Positions 13,713 through 24,892 of a stretch of 64,000 nt of DNA are shown here, one piece after another. The stretch lies in NCBI RefSeq assembly GCF_023856365.1, contig NC_064535.1:14829863-14893862 (forward strand). The letters are read 5' to 3'. The notes beneath the pieces were generated by a model, which searched no databases, was not told the origin of the DNA, and saw only the letters and a program-made list of their open reading frames with translations. A program made the translations under genes and the position numbers. Origin of the DNA: Brienomyrus brachyistius. Taxonomy: Eukaryota; Chordata; Actinopteri; Osteoglossiformes; Mormyridae. Numbering within the stretch: the stretch's first letter is position 1; every line of letters starts with the position of its first letter.

Positions 13713-15664
13713 CAGTTTCTCGATTGCTAAGACACATTCCTGGAAAGCTGCTCTCCTTTTCCCTAAACTGTGAACACAACACCCAATTTTCAAGCTACAT
13801 TCACAAAACCTCTGACTTTTCTTGCAAAACCAAACTTTCACCCCAAAGCAGTTCAATCTGTGCTCAAAACTGAACTATGCTGTCAAATCATGCCTCAAGT
13901 CAATCTAAATTAAATACTCCACTGAGTAGTCACCAAACACTACATAGAAAAAAGGAAAACACAATGCTCAGGACATGAAGCAGTAGAAATAAATGTTTAT
14001 TTAGGCTAAATGCATGTTGCAAAACAAAATACCTGGGCATTTGTAACACTTGTGCATAGAAAAAAGAATTTGCAAAAAAACAGAAATCCTGTGCATTTAC
14101 ATCATGTAGCACTTGTACGTAACAATAAAGCACAAAAATATACAATTGAAGTACAAAGAAAAGAAGTGCATTACTCTGCCACAGCATCATTTCTCCGTAC
14201 TGGGTCAGGCCACAGGACTTCATCTACATCACAGGCCACATTTTCTCTGGCCAGGCAACGGGGGAAAATCCCCTGGCATGCCGTATCCAGGCTTGACATG
14301 CCTCCACACCCATGTCACCAAAGGCAAGTTCCATGGCTTGCAGGAGATTTACCCTGGTGTAAGGTTGCCGTTCATATACCTTCCACCGCCATGAGGAGAA
14401 GAATTCTTCAATGGGGTTCAGGAAAGGGGAGTACTGTGGAAGGCAAAGATTGATAAAACCTTGGTTCATATTGAACCACTCTCTAACCTGGAGGCCTCTG
14501 TGAAAACTCACATTGTCCCAAAGAACAACATAGATGGGCTGCTCATCCTGCTGCCCTAACAGAGCATCTCGCATGTGATTGAGGAAAATGAGGAGCTGGT
14601 GAGTGTTGTAGGGCCCTAGGTTGGCCTGATGGTGGACAACACCATGATTGCTGATGGCAGCACACAATGTGACATTGCCACCACGCTGCCCAGGGACACC
14701 AACAATGGCCCGTTGGCCAATCACACTACGGCCTCTCCTTCTCCTTTTGGTGAGATTAAACCCAGCTTCATCCATGTAGATGTATTCATGGAGGTTTTCC
14801 ATTGCATCCAGTTAAAAAACTCTATAGAAATAGATATATATTTTTGTGAGTGATGTAGGGTCTCTTGGTGTGGGGAGAACATAGATGTCCTACCACCCCC
14901 ATATGACAGTCGTTCAATTCTACAAAAAGAGAACATGCACTTAAAAAAATACATACATGGAATAGGCCTACAAACAGTCAGACTAACCCTCCATTACAAT
15001 ACTACAGTACACTGGCACAGTGATGTACCGAAACATGTTTACTGTGGGACAGTATAAAGTACAGTCATTGTACATATGTAATTGTTGTCAACATTTACAT
15101 ACTATAATGTCAAAAAAAGTAACTACCTGTTCTCTTCTCTAAATCTTCGGATTATGGTGGACACAGTGAATCTACTGATGTTTGGTTGTACCCTTAGTCC
15201 AGCCTCCTTCTTTGTCATACCATGGACAAGAACATGGTCAATCACAGTAGCTCTGATTTCATCAGATATTACTGTTCTTTGTACCACCTCGACCACCTTG
15301 ACCTGCTCAACCTCCTCTCACACTAACTCCTCTTCTTAGATTTCTATCCATTGTAGTGCCTCACAAACCAGTGCTCTGGCTTATACGTACCCTCACATCA
15401 TTAGCCACAAGTGTGATATATTTTGAGTTGTCGTGTTCAACCAGTGACACCTGAGCTTTAATTGTGTTTGACTTTTGCCACCTGTGCTCACCATTATGCA
15501 ACACAGGTGCATCACACTAACAATGTGTTGACAAGATGTGTCTAAACAGGTGACGGGTGCTTATGGTTTTGCCAAAAGATTGACTGATTCAATAAGTGGG
15601 TTCAGGCAACTGAGAATTTGGTTCAGACAATAGGGTTTAGTGTTTTAGCGATCGAGAAAAACTG
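13713..15664 (-). mobile_element. Tc1/IS630-like transposon, 1.95 kb
   Basis: Left end CAGTTTCTCGATTGCTAAGA and right end, read inward, CAGTTTTTCTCGATCGCTAA are inverted repeats with a 2-base length difference and few mismatches, each next to TA (13711-13712, 15665-15666). The element carries one transposase gene on the minus strand, now broken. Confidence 0.82.
14171..15351 (-). pseudogene. IS630/Tc1-type DDE transposase, broken
   Basis: Would cut and paste the surrounding element. An ATG at 15351 opens a short basic, glycine-rich leader with an in-frame TGA, then a frameshift, then a helix-turn-helix segment ending FREENR at a possible donor (AACAG|GTAGTT, 15118). After a possible intron the linker GGGRTS follows. 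A central part of the family, about 75 residues, is missing. The frame 14802-14224 then holds the catalytic core: DEAGFNL (first D), LWDNVSFH (second D) and LPQYSPFLNPIEEFF (final E), so all three acidic residues survive. A further one-base shift near 14250 separates the conserved C-terminus, which would have ended at 14171. Several independent lesions make it non-functional. Confidence 0.82.
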
Positions 15665-16187
15665 TAAAGGAGAGGAGATTTTAGGTAATGTGTTTTAGCA
15701 ATTGATAAAAACTAAAATGTTAAGGCATGTCAGACTATGAAAGTGGGTGAGAGGCTTCAGACTCCAAAGGATTACAGTAAATACTTATTATGCTATGTTT
15801 CTTTTATGTTCCTCTTTTTGAGTCTATGACAAAACATTCCTAAACTATCTACCTAGTGCTACTTTATCATTCCATCCTCTTTGTGCAAAGTACTGTCAGC
15901 AAAACAGCATGATACTACCCCCCACCCTGCTTGACCATTGGCTCAGTGTTCTTAGGTTAAGAAAACAATCTCACCTTGATCCCCTGCAAACATATCTCTT
16001 TTCATTGACCAAGCAGAGAAGTTAATGACACATTCACACGTCATTGTGACTGCCCCCCACCCCCACCACGTGAATATGTAGCCATCAGCGGCCTTTCAGA
16101 CTGTTAGCCAGACAGAAAGACAGAACACACTAAGGGATGTGTCTGTTTTTTTCAAGCATAGTACAGAACCATATGTTTTTTTATTTT

Positions 16188-16394
16188 TCATTTTCCACTC
16201 TGTCCACCTTTATTCTCCACAATCAACCTTATTACTTTGTTTAGCCCTGTAATTAGTCTGTTACACACATCTTGGGTCACTCTCCTCTCCCAAAATAACT
16301 CTATTGCTTGGACACACTGCTGCTTTGTACCTGGTTTGGCCTCCTTGCAGATGAAGTATTTCATCATGTGCCAAACAAGCTCGATGGGCTTCAA
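16188..16394 (-). pseudogene. C-terminal fragment of a Tc1/mariner-type transposase
   Basis: The minus-strand frame begins KPIELVWHMMK, the catalytic-glutamate motif of the DDE core, and continues through KQQCVQAIELFWERRV to a CNRLITGL.KVI.L.VE C-terminus typical of these transposases. The upstream catalytic part is absent. No terminal repeats were recognised. Confidence 0.6.
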
Positions 16395-17331
16395 ATCTGT
16401 TTAATTTTATATACCGCACTGTCCCTCATTGCTTAACAATATCAATTACTTTAGGTCTGTAAATATTATACTGCACACATCTTGGGTCCGCCTGATCTCC
16501 AAAAGGTGAAGTAAAATACAAAATCCTAATTTCATCAATAAACTAACTAAAATTACATTTTGGTAGTTTTAGGCCATCTTTGCCTCATAACAGAAACAAT
16601 TTCTTAAATTTCACTAGCCATTTATTGCAGTATAGTCAGTTTATTAATGAAATTGGAATTTTGTCTAAATATAAGAAAATTATACTTACTTAGATTTTCA
16701 TTTTTTTTGTAGGCATTGTACCTAATTTCAGGTAAGTCACTTCAGTTTTCATAATCACTGCTCTCCCTGGTGGATGGATAAATCATTGCAAGTACTTTAC
16801 ACACAGAGAGGTAAGGGGCGGATCATGCCGGCCCCCTTGTTCATTGCATCATCGTGGGGGATCTCATTATAGTCAAGGTCCCACCCAGAACCCAGCAGGG
16901 GCCAGCCAAGGACCAGCCAATGCCCCATCATGGAAAAAGGGGGAAATTCAAGTGGCTACATCTGTATGTGTTGTGGGTATGAATTTAAGTTTTCAATCCT
17001 GTTTCCATTTTGGGGAAGAAACACTTTGCCTAGCCCCAAATTTAGACATAACTTGGCAGTTGACAGAATCTGTCAATCTGACCTTAAACAACCTCAGATT
17101 TGGCCATGTGATTTACAGAACTGACACTAGGGGGAACTCTGAGAAAATGTTTAGCTCTCTGCTGGCTGTTGAAAACCTGAATTTGTTGTACAATATACAA
17201 AGTGTTACTGTGTATGTTCTGATATATTTTTTAATGTTTTCTTATTTGGACAATGCTTATTTTTGAAAATGTTTTATAATGAAAGTTGATCAAATGACAG
17301 GAAAATATATCATTATATATCATTTTCTGAT

Positions 17332-17655
17332 GCGGCATGGTGGTGCAGTGGTTATCATTGTCACCCCCACTCCAAATTTCCGTCAGGGTTCCATATGTGA
17401 AGTTTGCATGTTCTCCCTGTGTTCTTGTTGGGGTTTCCTCCAGGTACTCCAGTTTTCCCCTACAGTCCAAAAACACATTGAGGCTGATTGGAATTCCCAA
17501 ATTGCCCATAAGTGTGAATGGTGTGTGAGTGTCCCCTCTGATGGGTTGGTGCCCTATCCTGGGTTGTCCCCTGTCTTGTGCCTGTAGCCTCAGGGATAGA
17601 CCCCAGGCCCCCCGCAACCCTTCAGAAGGCAAACGGTTTCAGAAAATGGATGTAT
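17332..17655 (+). mobile_element. diverged tRNA-derived SINE copy
   Basis: Shares the head (CGGCATGGTGGTGCAGTGG), body (TTTGCATGTTCTCCC, TCCAAAAACA) and tail (AACGGTTTCAGAAAATGGATG) of the SINE at 13156, but the box-B region is deleted and substitutions are frequent. It is an older insertion. Confidence 0.75.
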
Positions 17656-18455
17656 TGTTTTCAATGAATGAGTAATTTTTGGTTCCAGTAGCTTGAAGTT
17701 TACACATCTAGAATGCAAGCAGTGAAGATAGATGGTTTGGACTGTCTCTGTGATTCAGTAAATGAGGAATCTGTCCAACAGCACCTAAAAGTGGAGATTA
17801 GTGATGCCTGAGGTGTCTATTTTCTCTTTAATTGTTATTTAATGACAGTTTGGTTTCTACATGTTTGAAGCTAATATTAATTTCATAATACTGTATTTTT
17901 AATAGTCTTACATCTAAAAGGCTAACAATTTTGAACTAGAATTTTTAACCTTAGGTCAAGCAGAAGGGAATAGTTTTTTTTCATTATTATGTCATCGTTT
18001 AGGATTTTAAATTAAAGAATAAGACCTGCAACAAAGCAGGCATCCATTTCACTCCTGCATATGAGAATCATGCTGCCTGTGCTGCCATGACAACTACGTT
18101 AAAAGTTATCTCTCTGAATTCAGTCATCTGCATGTTGACTGAATTTCTCCACCTCAGAAATTGGCAGGGCTAATGTTGCAGTCCTAAAACAGGGATTACC
18201 TTTCCACACCCTTTGGGGAGAGGGGGCACCCTGTCCATTCATGCTGACAGGTCTGAAGCTCAGGCTGTAGATACCATCTGTGAATCCTGACATAGTGGTT
18301 CATGAGTCATTGTGTTGCAATATGTGTCTCAGCCAATGCACTCCGCTGCTCAAATGAGACCATGCTCTCAGAGGGAGATGGTGAAAGATGGAGCTCAGGA
18401 CGGATGTGACTCAGCGTTTAACATTCAGCCTCCTGCACACTCACACATGTTTGTA
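17656..18455. other. intergenic, nothing recognised
   Basis: AT-rich sequence without exon-like blocks. A 32-codon open frame from an ATG at about 17714 has no recognisable relatives. Confidence 0.4.
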
Positions 18456-18705
18456 TTCATATCTTTGTGGGGAATGTCCATTAATTTCTATGGGAAAAAC
18501 CATAATCCCAATTTAACCCCTACTCAGCCCTAACCTTAACAATAAGGAAGCAAACAAAATGCAAGACTATTAACATTTTTTTGATCGCAGTTACAGATTT
18601 TCATAAAATTGAGTTTCTCCTTGTGGGGAACAAAATAGCAGGTTTTTTATCACATTGTGGAGACATTTGGTCCTCACAATGTCATATACACATAACACAC
18701 ACACG
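18456..18705 (+). repeat. dispersed repeat, copy 1
   Basis: Contains ATCTTTGTGGGGAATGTCC, ATTTCTATGGGAAAAA and a distal GTGGGGAACA / GGTCCTCACAAT part, a repeat widely seen in teleost DNA. A second copy lies inverted at 20630-20880. Class unknown. Confidence 0.6.
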
Positions 18706-19689
18706 CAAACACAGAAGTGTGACCTAAGCAGGGCTGTCCGTGGTCCAGCTATGACCGCTACTGCCAAAAATGATTAGCAGAGGCAAAGAAAGACGCAAAC
18801 AAACAGTAACAGTCGATCTTTGACCCAGGCAGAAAGAGGTTAAGGCAATATGCAGTTTGGCATGATGATAGCTCAGTAAAGAGCTGCTCACTGTTAGCTT
18901 GGAGTCCTTAAACAAGGTGTGATATTGTTTACAGTTAATGGTGGCCTAGCTTGAATGAAATCCAATCCAAGGCACTTTAGCTCAGGAACTTATTGAGTGT
19001 GATGCTGGTTCATTGTTCCTACCTGTGCTTGTACTCTTGATAAAAAATATGACTGTGTACGGCTGTGTGGGTGCATACAGGTACGTGCACACTCTCACAC
19101 AGATGCTCACATGCGCACACACATGCGCAATGCGTGTGACAGATGGTCTACAACTCCTGCAGCTGCCCTTCAGGGTGAATGTAGCAGTTGGTAATTTACA
19201 ATTGACAGCTCTGGTGTCTGGGGTTTCTCCTCTTGGGCCATGGACTTCACATTATGTTGGCACTCAGTCAGCACCCCCATCTATCTCACCCATCTAAACT
19301 GGCTGTATCTGACCCACTGTTCAGCATGGGGTATCCCTGCCCTCAGCTCCTCAACCAGAGAAGGATGCAATGAGTGGCTGAATTCTGAAATGAGGTGTCA
19401 ATGATGTAATAGCTGTGAGAGCCCCTCCTTCCTTCACACACGTTAATGGATTCCTCCTAAGGGGTTCAAAGTGATACATCACTGTTGTTGAAAATTGCTA
19501 CGATTATTTGCAGCAAAGAAGCCATTCATATCAAACAATATTGTATTTCTTCGAAGTGTAACTGCAAATTCCACAAAATCTTGCTCATTCCATATGGTTT
19601 GACTATACTTTCATAATTATGTATATCACCTGCTCTGGGGTGTTAGGAGATACAACAATCTTTTTTTTTTCTTATTGTAAGCTAAGAAC

Positions 19690-20136
19690 AATAAAAACAT
19701 GTTATTCAAATGATGGCTTACTTTCCACATATTTGTCTGGGGGTCTCATCCTGATTCTGGGGGCTTTATACTGAAGATAGTAATAAATTAGACAGCTTAA
19801 TACAGTTCCAGTACTTTGATGGAAAGGCAGTTAAGGAAGCTCATGGGAGGGCAGAGTGTATAAAACTCCGTTGGCATTTCAGCCCTGTCGCTGTGTACGT
19901 TGATGCCTTGTGCTGAGCAACTTCGTATACTAGGGAAATGTGCCTTTGACTGGTGAGCAGGTCGCTGTACTGAATATTAAGGGATGGCATGTGCTTGAGG
20001 CGGTAACTCCATGTGTATGTGTTTTTAGGGCCATGAGGTGTGACAGTCCTCTCCTCGGGATCACTGCCGCCTGTAGCATAATTGGACACTAGCTAGAGTG
20101 TTTCCTTTTTCCCTGGTTTGGGACCTGCCCTGGCAG
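19690..20136 (+). pseudogene. pigf: relic of pigf exons 3-5 (GPI ethanolamine-phosphate transfer subunit)
   Basis: PIGF is a multi-pass ER membrane protein that works with PIGO and PIGG to add ethanolamine phosphate to GPI anchors. 20029-20136 matches exon 5: TTTTTAG acceptor, then ITAACSIIG, and after a TGG-to-TAG change and a one-base deletion FPFSLVWDLPWQ, ending at GTTAGT. Spacing to the human ITT...WERPWQ end is exact apart from the deleted base. 19883-19987 resembles exon 4 (LSNF, MCL, a decayed AWLRVFSR end) with stops and shifts, and about 19690-19776 resembles exon 3 (LK.C, FH.F, GA). A possible exon-6 remnant starts after CTGCAG at 20419. The strand and the place between cript and rhoq are those of PIGF in human. 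Exon 5 is well supported; the others are weak. The introns here are very short, so deletions are likely. Confidence 0.6.
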
Positions 20137-20162
20137 GTTAGTGCTGACCCTTTTCTGGTGGA

Positions 20163-20203
20163 CACACATGCACACACACAGACACACACACACATACACA
20201 CAC
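20163..20203. repeat. (CA)n microsatellite
   Basis: Interrupted CA dinucleotide run. Confidence 0.85.
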
Positions 20204-20346
20204 CCCATTCTACACACATGCAACAAAATAGAATAGGATGCCCTTTGGCCTTAAGCTCACACAGAGGAGATTTATTTATTGTCTGTGAGTTCCACTAAGG
20301 TGACCTTCCTGGATCTTCTCACAGCTTTGGACCTTGGGTTTTATTG

Positions 20347-20395
<49 letters not shown>
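20347..20395. repeat. (TA)n microsatellite
   Basis: Uninterrupted TA run of about 24 dinucleotides, just before the possible pigf exon-6 remnant. Confidence 0.95.
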
Positions 20396-20400
<5 letters not shown>

Positions 20401-20629
20401 ATTTTTTTTAGTCTGCAGGTGTGTTAGTGACACCACATGCGGGCTGGTGGTTTGTGTGTGACTCAGTACAGACGCAGTACCTGGCCACAGAGGCTGCACT
20501 GCACAGTGACAGTGCAGCACTGTGGGGTTCTGTTGGACTGCAGTCCTCTACCTCAGTGTGGGTTCATAACCTTCTGGAGAAATCACTACCCAGTTATTTG
20601 AATACTGTAATTCTTACAAAAACACACAT

Positions 20630-20880
20630 AAACCGCGGCAAATTGTTTTGTTATCAGATTTTATGTACATTTTATAGGTTTGAGAAATCATATATTGTGA
20701 GAACCAGTGCAAACTCCCCACAGGGACAGGTAGACAAGTGTGTGCGCATGCCCAACTTCTCATTTTTGTTTGGTTACTTATGGGAGCGCTGGGAGGGGTT
20801 AAGGTTGTCATGTTGGGATTAGAGTTTTCCCCATAGAAATGAATGGAAAGTCCCCACAAAGATATAATTACATACCTGTG
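20630..20880 (-). repeat. dispersed repeat, copy 2 (inverted)
   Basis: On the minus strand it reads TATCTTTGTGGGGACTTTCC, ATTTCTATGGGGAAAA and a distal TCCCTGTGGGGAGT / GGTTCTCACAAT part, matching the repeat at 18456-18705 in opposite orientation. Confidence 0.6.
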
Positions 20881-20955
20881 TGCGTGCATGTGTGTGTCTG
20901 TGTGCATGTGTGTGTCTGTGTGCATGTGTGTGTCTGTGTGCATGTGTGTGTCTGC
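20876..20955. repeat. 16-bp TG-rich tandem repeat
   Basis: About five copies of TGTGTGTCTGTGTGCA. Confidence 0.9.
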
Positions 20956-23732
20956 ACGCATTTACACGCAGATTTTTTGGTTATTATGCACTCATACTCT
21001 TTATAGCTCACCTTGTGTAACGACGCCACCAGATGCACCAGACTTCCTGCGTTATGATGATTTGCCTGCTCTGTTTTGCTTAACGCAGGCATTATATGCA
21101 CGATCAGTAAGCTGTTTGGTGAAAAGCGGCATCCAAATACATGTTACCCCTGCCACAGGTAATGTGACATTTACAGTGTGATACTGGTTGGATGTGTATG
21201 TGTGAGACCCTATGTCCACTTGTACTTTGAGTTAATATGCACCTAAAATTAGGGTTATATAGATCTTGGATAGGGACAGGGCTGTTCATCTGTTTGGAAT
21301 GTGGATTTCTACACATGAGCATCTAACTGCATGTAACTTCTCAAACTTGACTTAAATGCACATGCTTTCTAACAGGATTTGACCAGTTAGAATTCGCTCT
21401 ATGCTAGTGTTGTCCATGTACCCTCAGATCGCAGAAGATGGCTTGAATGCCTGCTTCATAGCTCTCCCTGTGCCTCTCAGTGCCTTTACGTGTCTTTTGC
21501 ACAGCTTGCCCATAAGCAGTGCAGTATCCTGACTCACTGTGTATCACTGTGAGTGATGGGGTCGGTCGGCAGCCAGGCATTTCTGAAGTTCAGGGGAGGG
21601 CTGCCACGCTAGTGCATTATAACTCGCCCACAGTGCAGCCTGTTTTCGGAGCTCGTTTGTACGGGAATAACCATTTTTTGCCCACGTGCGACTTGTGGAT
21701 GAACGCCACATCCCCTGGTAACCATGCTGAGCAGAAATGATAAGTCTGATAGCGCCAAGGGGGAGAAAATCATCCATACTCTGCTACCAGCTCTAAGCCC
21801 GGTGGCAAACAGAGAGTCGGGGCAAATGTTGTGATCCATATGAGCCTTGTGCTTTAGAAAATGTCTGCAGAGGGCAGTGTACCCTTAAAACAAACAAAAG
21901 GCCGCCTCTCTGTTACAGAAGACTGTTAGTTATGCTCGCAACAGGAAACACTGTTAAAGTTTTGTGAGAGCATTCAGTCGTACCCAGGACCAATGGGCGA
22001 TATGCATTTCGTGATTCCGTGACAGACTATGGTTAACACATTCTGTGGTTAGCACATTCAGCATGTTACCTGTCATTTGCTAAGGCGAGTTCACACTTTT
22101 ACAGCACGTTTCACCCAATTGCTATACTGCTCTTATGCATCAAGCAGGAAGCAGAACTTGAACTGTTTAAAAAACTCTCTTACGCTTGTAGTGTGCAGGA
22201 GACTTCAGAAATAATGTCAAATCCTTGGCCAAACATGCAAGAGAGCTAAAGATAGTATAGAAACCTCAGTCCACCTGTACGGCATGCCATTGTATGTTGG
22301 GAGCAAACTGGAATGTGTAGAGGAAGAACAAACACAGGGAGAACATGCAAAGCCGTACTAACCAGAGACTCAAACCCATAAACATAGAGGAGTAAAGCCA
22401 GAGGGACTCCCCTGCATTAAAACAATAAGGCTAAAACATCTGATTTTTGATTGGAGAGTCACAAAACTGAATTTTGACTGTTGGTGTTTGATCTGCACTT
22501 TTTTTGGGGTGTGAATGTCTCAGTCAGTGTTTGGATTGTGACTTTGTTGGTGGAGGATTACCAGCAAGCAAACCCTTTCCCAAAGTGGCACTGAGATTGT
22601 CTGGTGGCAAAAACCGAAGCCGATGGGTCCAGTAAACTGAAACTGGACTTCAAAGAAGATGAACAAAAATGGAGAAGAAAAAATAAAAGCAATTTGATGC
22701 TTTATTGATAACCAGCCAGTTGCACATTGATAAAAGAATAATGTCTGGAAAGAAAGAAAGATGCAAGAGAGGAGGAGTGGAGGTGGGACAGAGGTGGGTG
22801 GAGGCATGGGGGCCTCGTTCTTCCTCCCTGGAGGCCTCTGCTTCAGCTGCTTAGATTGAAGCCTGAAGCGCCGCAAAGTCTTAAAAAAGCAGATCTGACT
22901 CACATTTAGTACCAAGGCAACTCACAGACAGTGTGACTGGGAGGAGTCTGAAGGTAGCTGTGGGATATGAGCATGGAATAGTGGAATAAGGAGTATGCTG
23001 AGTAAAAATAGGTGGGGGCACTAGCTCGAGAGGCTGTGTAATTAAACACTGCTCCATTCCTTCCTTGCTTAGCAGGGGTCTGCATAAGATTTCATTTGAT
23101 TGGTCAAGGCCCTTCTTGCTAAATGACTGGCAAAGTCAGCTCACGTGAAGAGGTGGTTAGGCTCCAGAAGATGATTCACAGTGTTGAACAGCACAGCAGG
23201 TGGAGTCTCCCACATAGGGCAGTGGTCCTGACAGTGATGGTACATGGGTGTTTTATAGTGCTGTCTGACACAATGCTCGCTGTGTTCCTGCCTGGGTGTG
23301 TGTGTGTACACCAGTGTGACAGACCTTCTTTGTGCAGATCTGGTATCACAGCCTGTAGCCACAGAAAGAGAGATAGAGAGGAGAGGTATGAAGGGAGAGA
23401 AGAGGAATGCAGGTGGGGACTGGAGATGAAGAAATGAAGCAGCAATTCAGGCCAGGGCAGTAGTTCACCAATACATGGAAGTTACCCTCCCCTGCTTTTT
23501 TCTCATTATGAAGTAACCGCCTTATTTTAACTTTGTTAGGCAGTCATGTTACGAGGTCATTTTCCCATTTTAAACTCTTAAATGTGCTACTGTGAATAAT
23601 GAACAACCCCCCCCCCCCAAAAAAAAAAGTACTACAATTTAAACCAATTTGACTTGTGTCCTCACTAAGACAACAAGGTCAACCAATGTCAGCCACGGAT
23701 GGCACCGACAGCAACTTAAAATGATATACACC
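20956..23732. other. intergenic, no gene recognised
   Basis: Short open frames on both strands lack domains, splice context or repetition. Low-complexity tracts occur (C-run then A-run near 23607). Confidence 0.4.
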
Positions 23733-23738
23733 TTTATT
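23733..23738 (-). terminator. candidate rhoq poly(A) signal
   Basis: Minus-strand AATAAA about 1.15 kb after the rhoq stop codon. Nearer canonical signals were not seen. Confidence 0.35.
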
Positions 23739-24869
23739 TTGGATTGTATGCCTCTTAGGAAAAGAGAACGTAACAGACAACAGGAGGTCATGGTTATTTT
23801 TGCTGTGCAGCAACAAACTGGAGCCACTCCTACGACAGCGAGTACTGTGCCACAAGTCCTGTTACAAAAAGAAACAGTAAAAAGCAATCGGTTCACAAAT
23901 GGTTACTCCACAGCGGTGTTGCAGCAGTATGAAGCAGGCCGCAACTAGGAGGGAACCAGGCCCTTGTTGGGTTCCCCAGGGTCGAGCTCAGGACATGACT
24001 ACGGAGCAATCCATGTGGCCTGACAGGCGAGGCCTAGAACACGTCAAGCACATTAGTGGGAGAAAAAATAGACCCCCCTTTGCAAACAAAAAGGGGCTGT
24101 TATTCATCATTTTTGTTGCTTCTGTTTAAAAAATGAAAACAAAAGAGCTTCACAGACTTTGGGCTGGGGGGGAGAGTAAAACTAGAGGCAGTTGAAGGAT
24201 GCGTCGTCCACAGTGAATTTACCCCCTTTTAGAGTCGTGCTTCCTGTGCCTTCCCCCCTTTCCTCACAGGTCTTTTCGGAGATTCTGGGGGTTGCTTTTG
24301 GGTCACATGGGGGTCACCTCTGTCCACAGACACCGCCAGCACAGTGAGAATATTACCCGCCAGAACATCCAAACCAGCTACATGAGCAGGGAGGCGAGGA
24401 AGGGAACTCCAAAAAACATCACAGTCATGACTGTCAAGCAAAAATTAACCGTCAAAACAAAAACACCCCAAGGGTATTTATATACTCATATAAATCAATC
24501 AATAGGAGTAAAGGGTTCTTTAAAACAGACTGTAAATATTTCGTGTCAAAAAAAAAAAAAAACATCAGATGTATTTTTGAAGCAGAACACAGTCTTAATT
24601 AAGTAAGTGTATTGGTGTACATTTGTGCTACTTTGGTTATTTGGATTTCCTCCCAGTAAAGCCAGGGTTTCCGGTCTCCAGAGTCCTGGTTCGGCAAGTG
24701 TCAGCACCAGAACCAAGCCCTTGGGTTGGGTCCTCGTTTGTGCAACGTCGTCAAGTCTGTGGCACTTGTGCGTTTCCTCCCTGGCCAACATTGCTGCTGC
24801 CGTCCAGCAGGAGTTTTGCCGCTGCATCTCTCCGGCCGCCAGTCCCACCCACCCCCGCACCCCTGCAAA

Positions 24870-24889
24870 CCCCCCCCCCCCCCCCCCCC
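24870..24889. repeat. 20-base G tract in the rhoq 3' UTR
   Basis: In the rhoq sense the stop TGA (24895-24893) is followed by GCT and then an uninterrupted run of 20 G. Confidence 0.9.
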
Positions 24890-24892
24890 AGC

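Larger units (their letters stand above)
12630..15712. mobile_element. decayed outer Tc1/IS630-like element hosting insertions
   Basis: At 12628 TA precedes CAGTTTTTCTTAATTGCTGA, and at 15691-15713 the mirror image TTTTAGCAATTGATAAAAACT is seen, with the final G and TA lost. Sub-terminal sequence (TTATTGAATCAGTCA near 12700) matches the sub-terminal part of the inner element's right end. Between these ends lie a SINE and a second, better-preserved element, so this is interpreted as an older element hit twice. Pairing of these two ends is inference. Confidence 0.45.

Noticed and set aside
19013..19105. Possible pigf exon 2 remnant
   Set aside because: Only isolated residues fit; not distinguishable from chance, so it was left out of the pigf feature.
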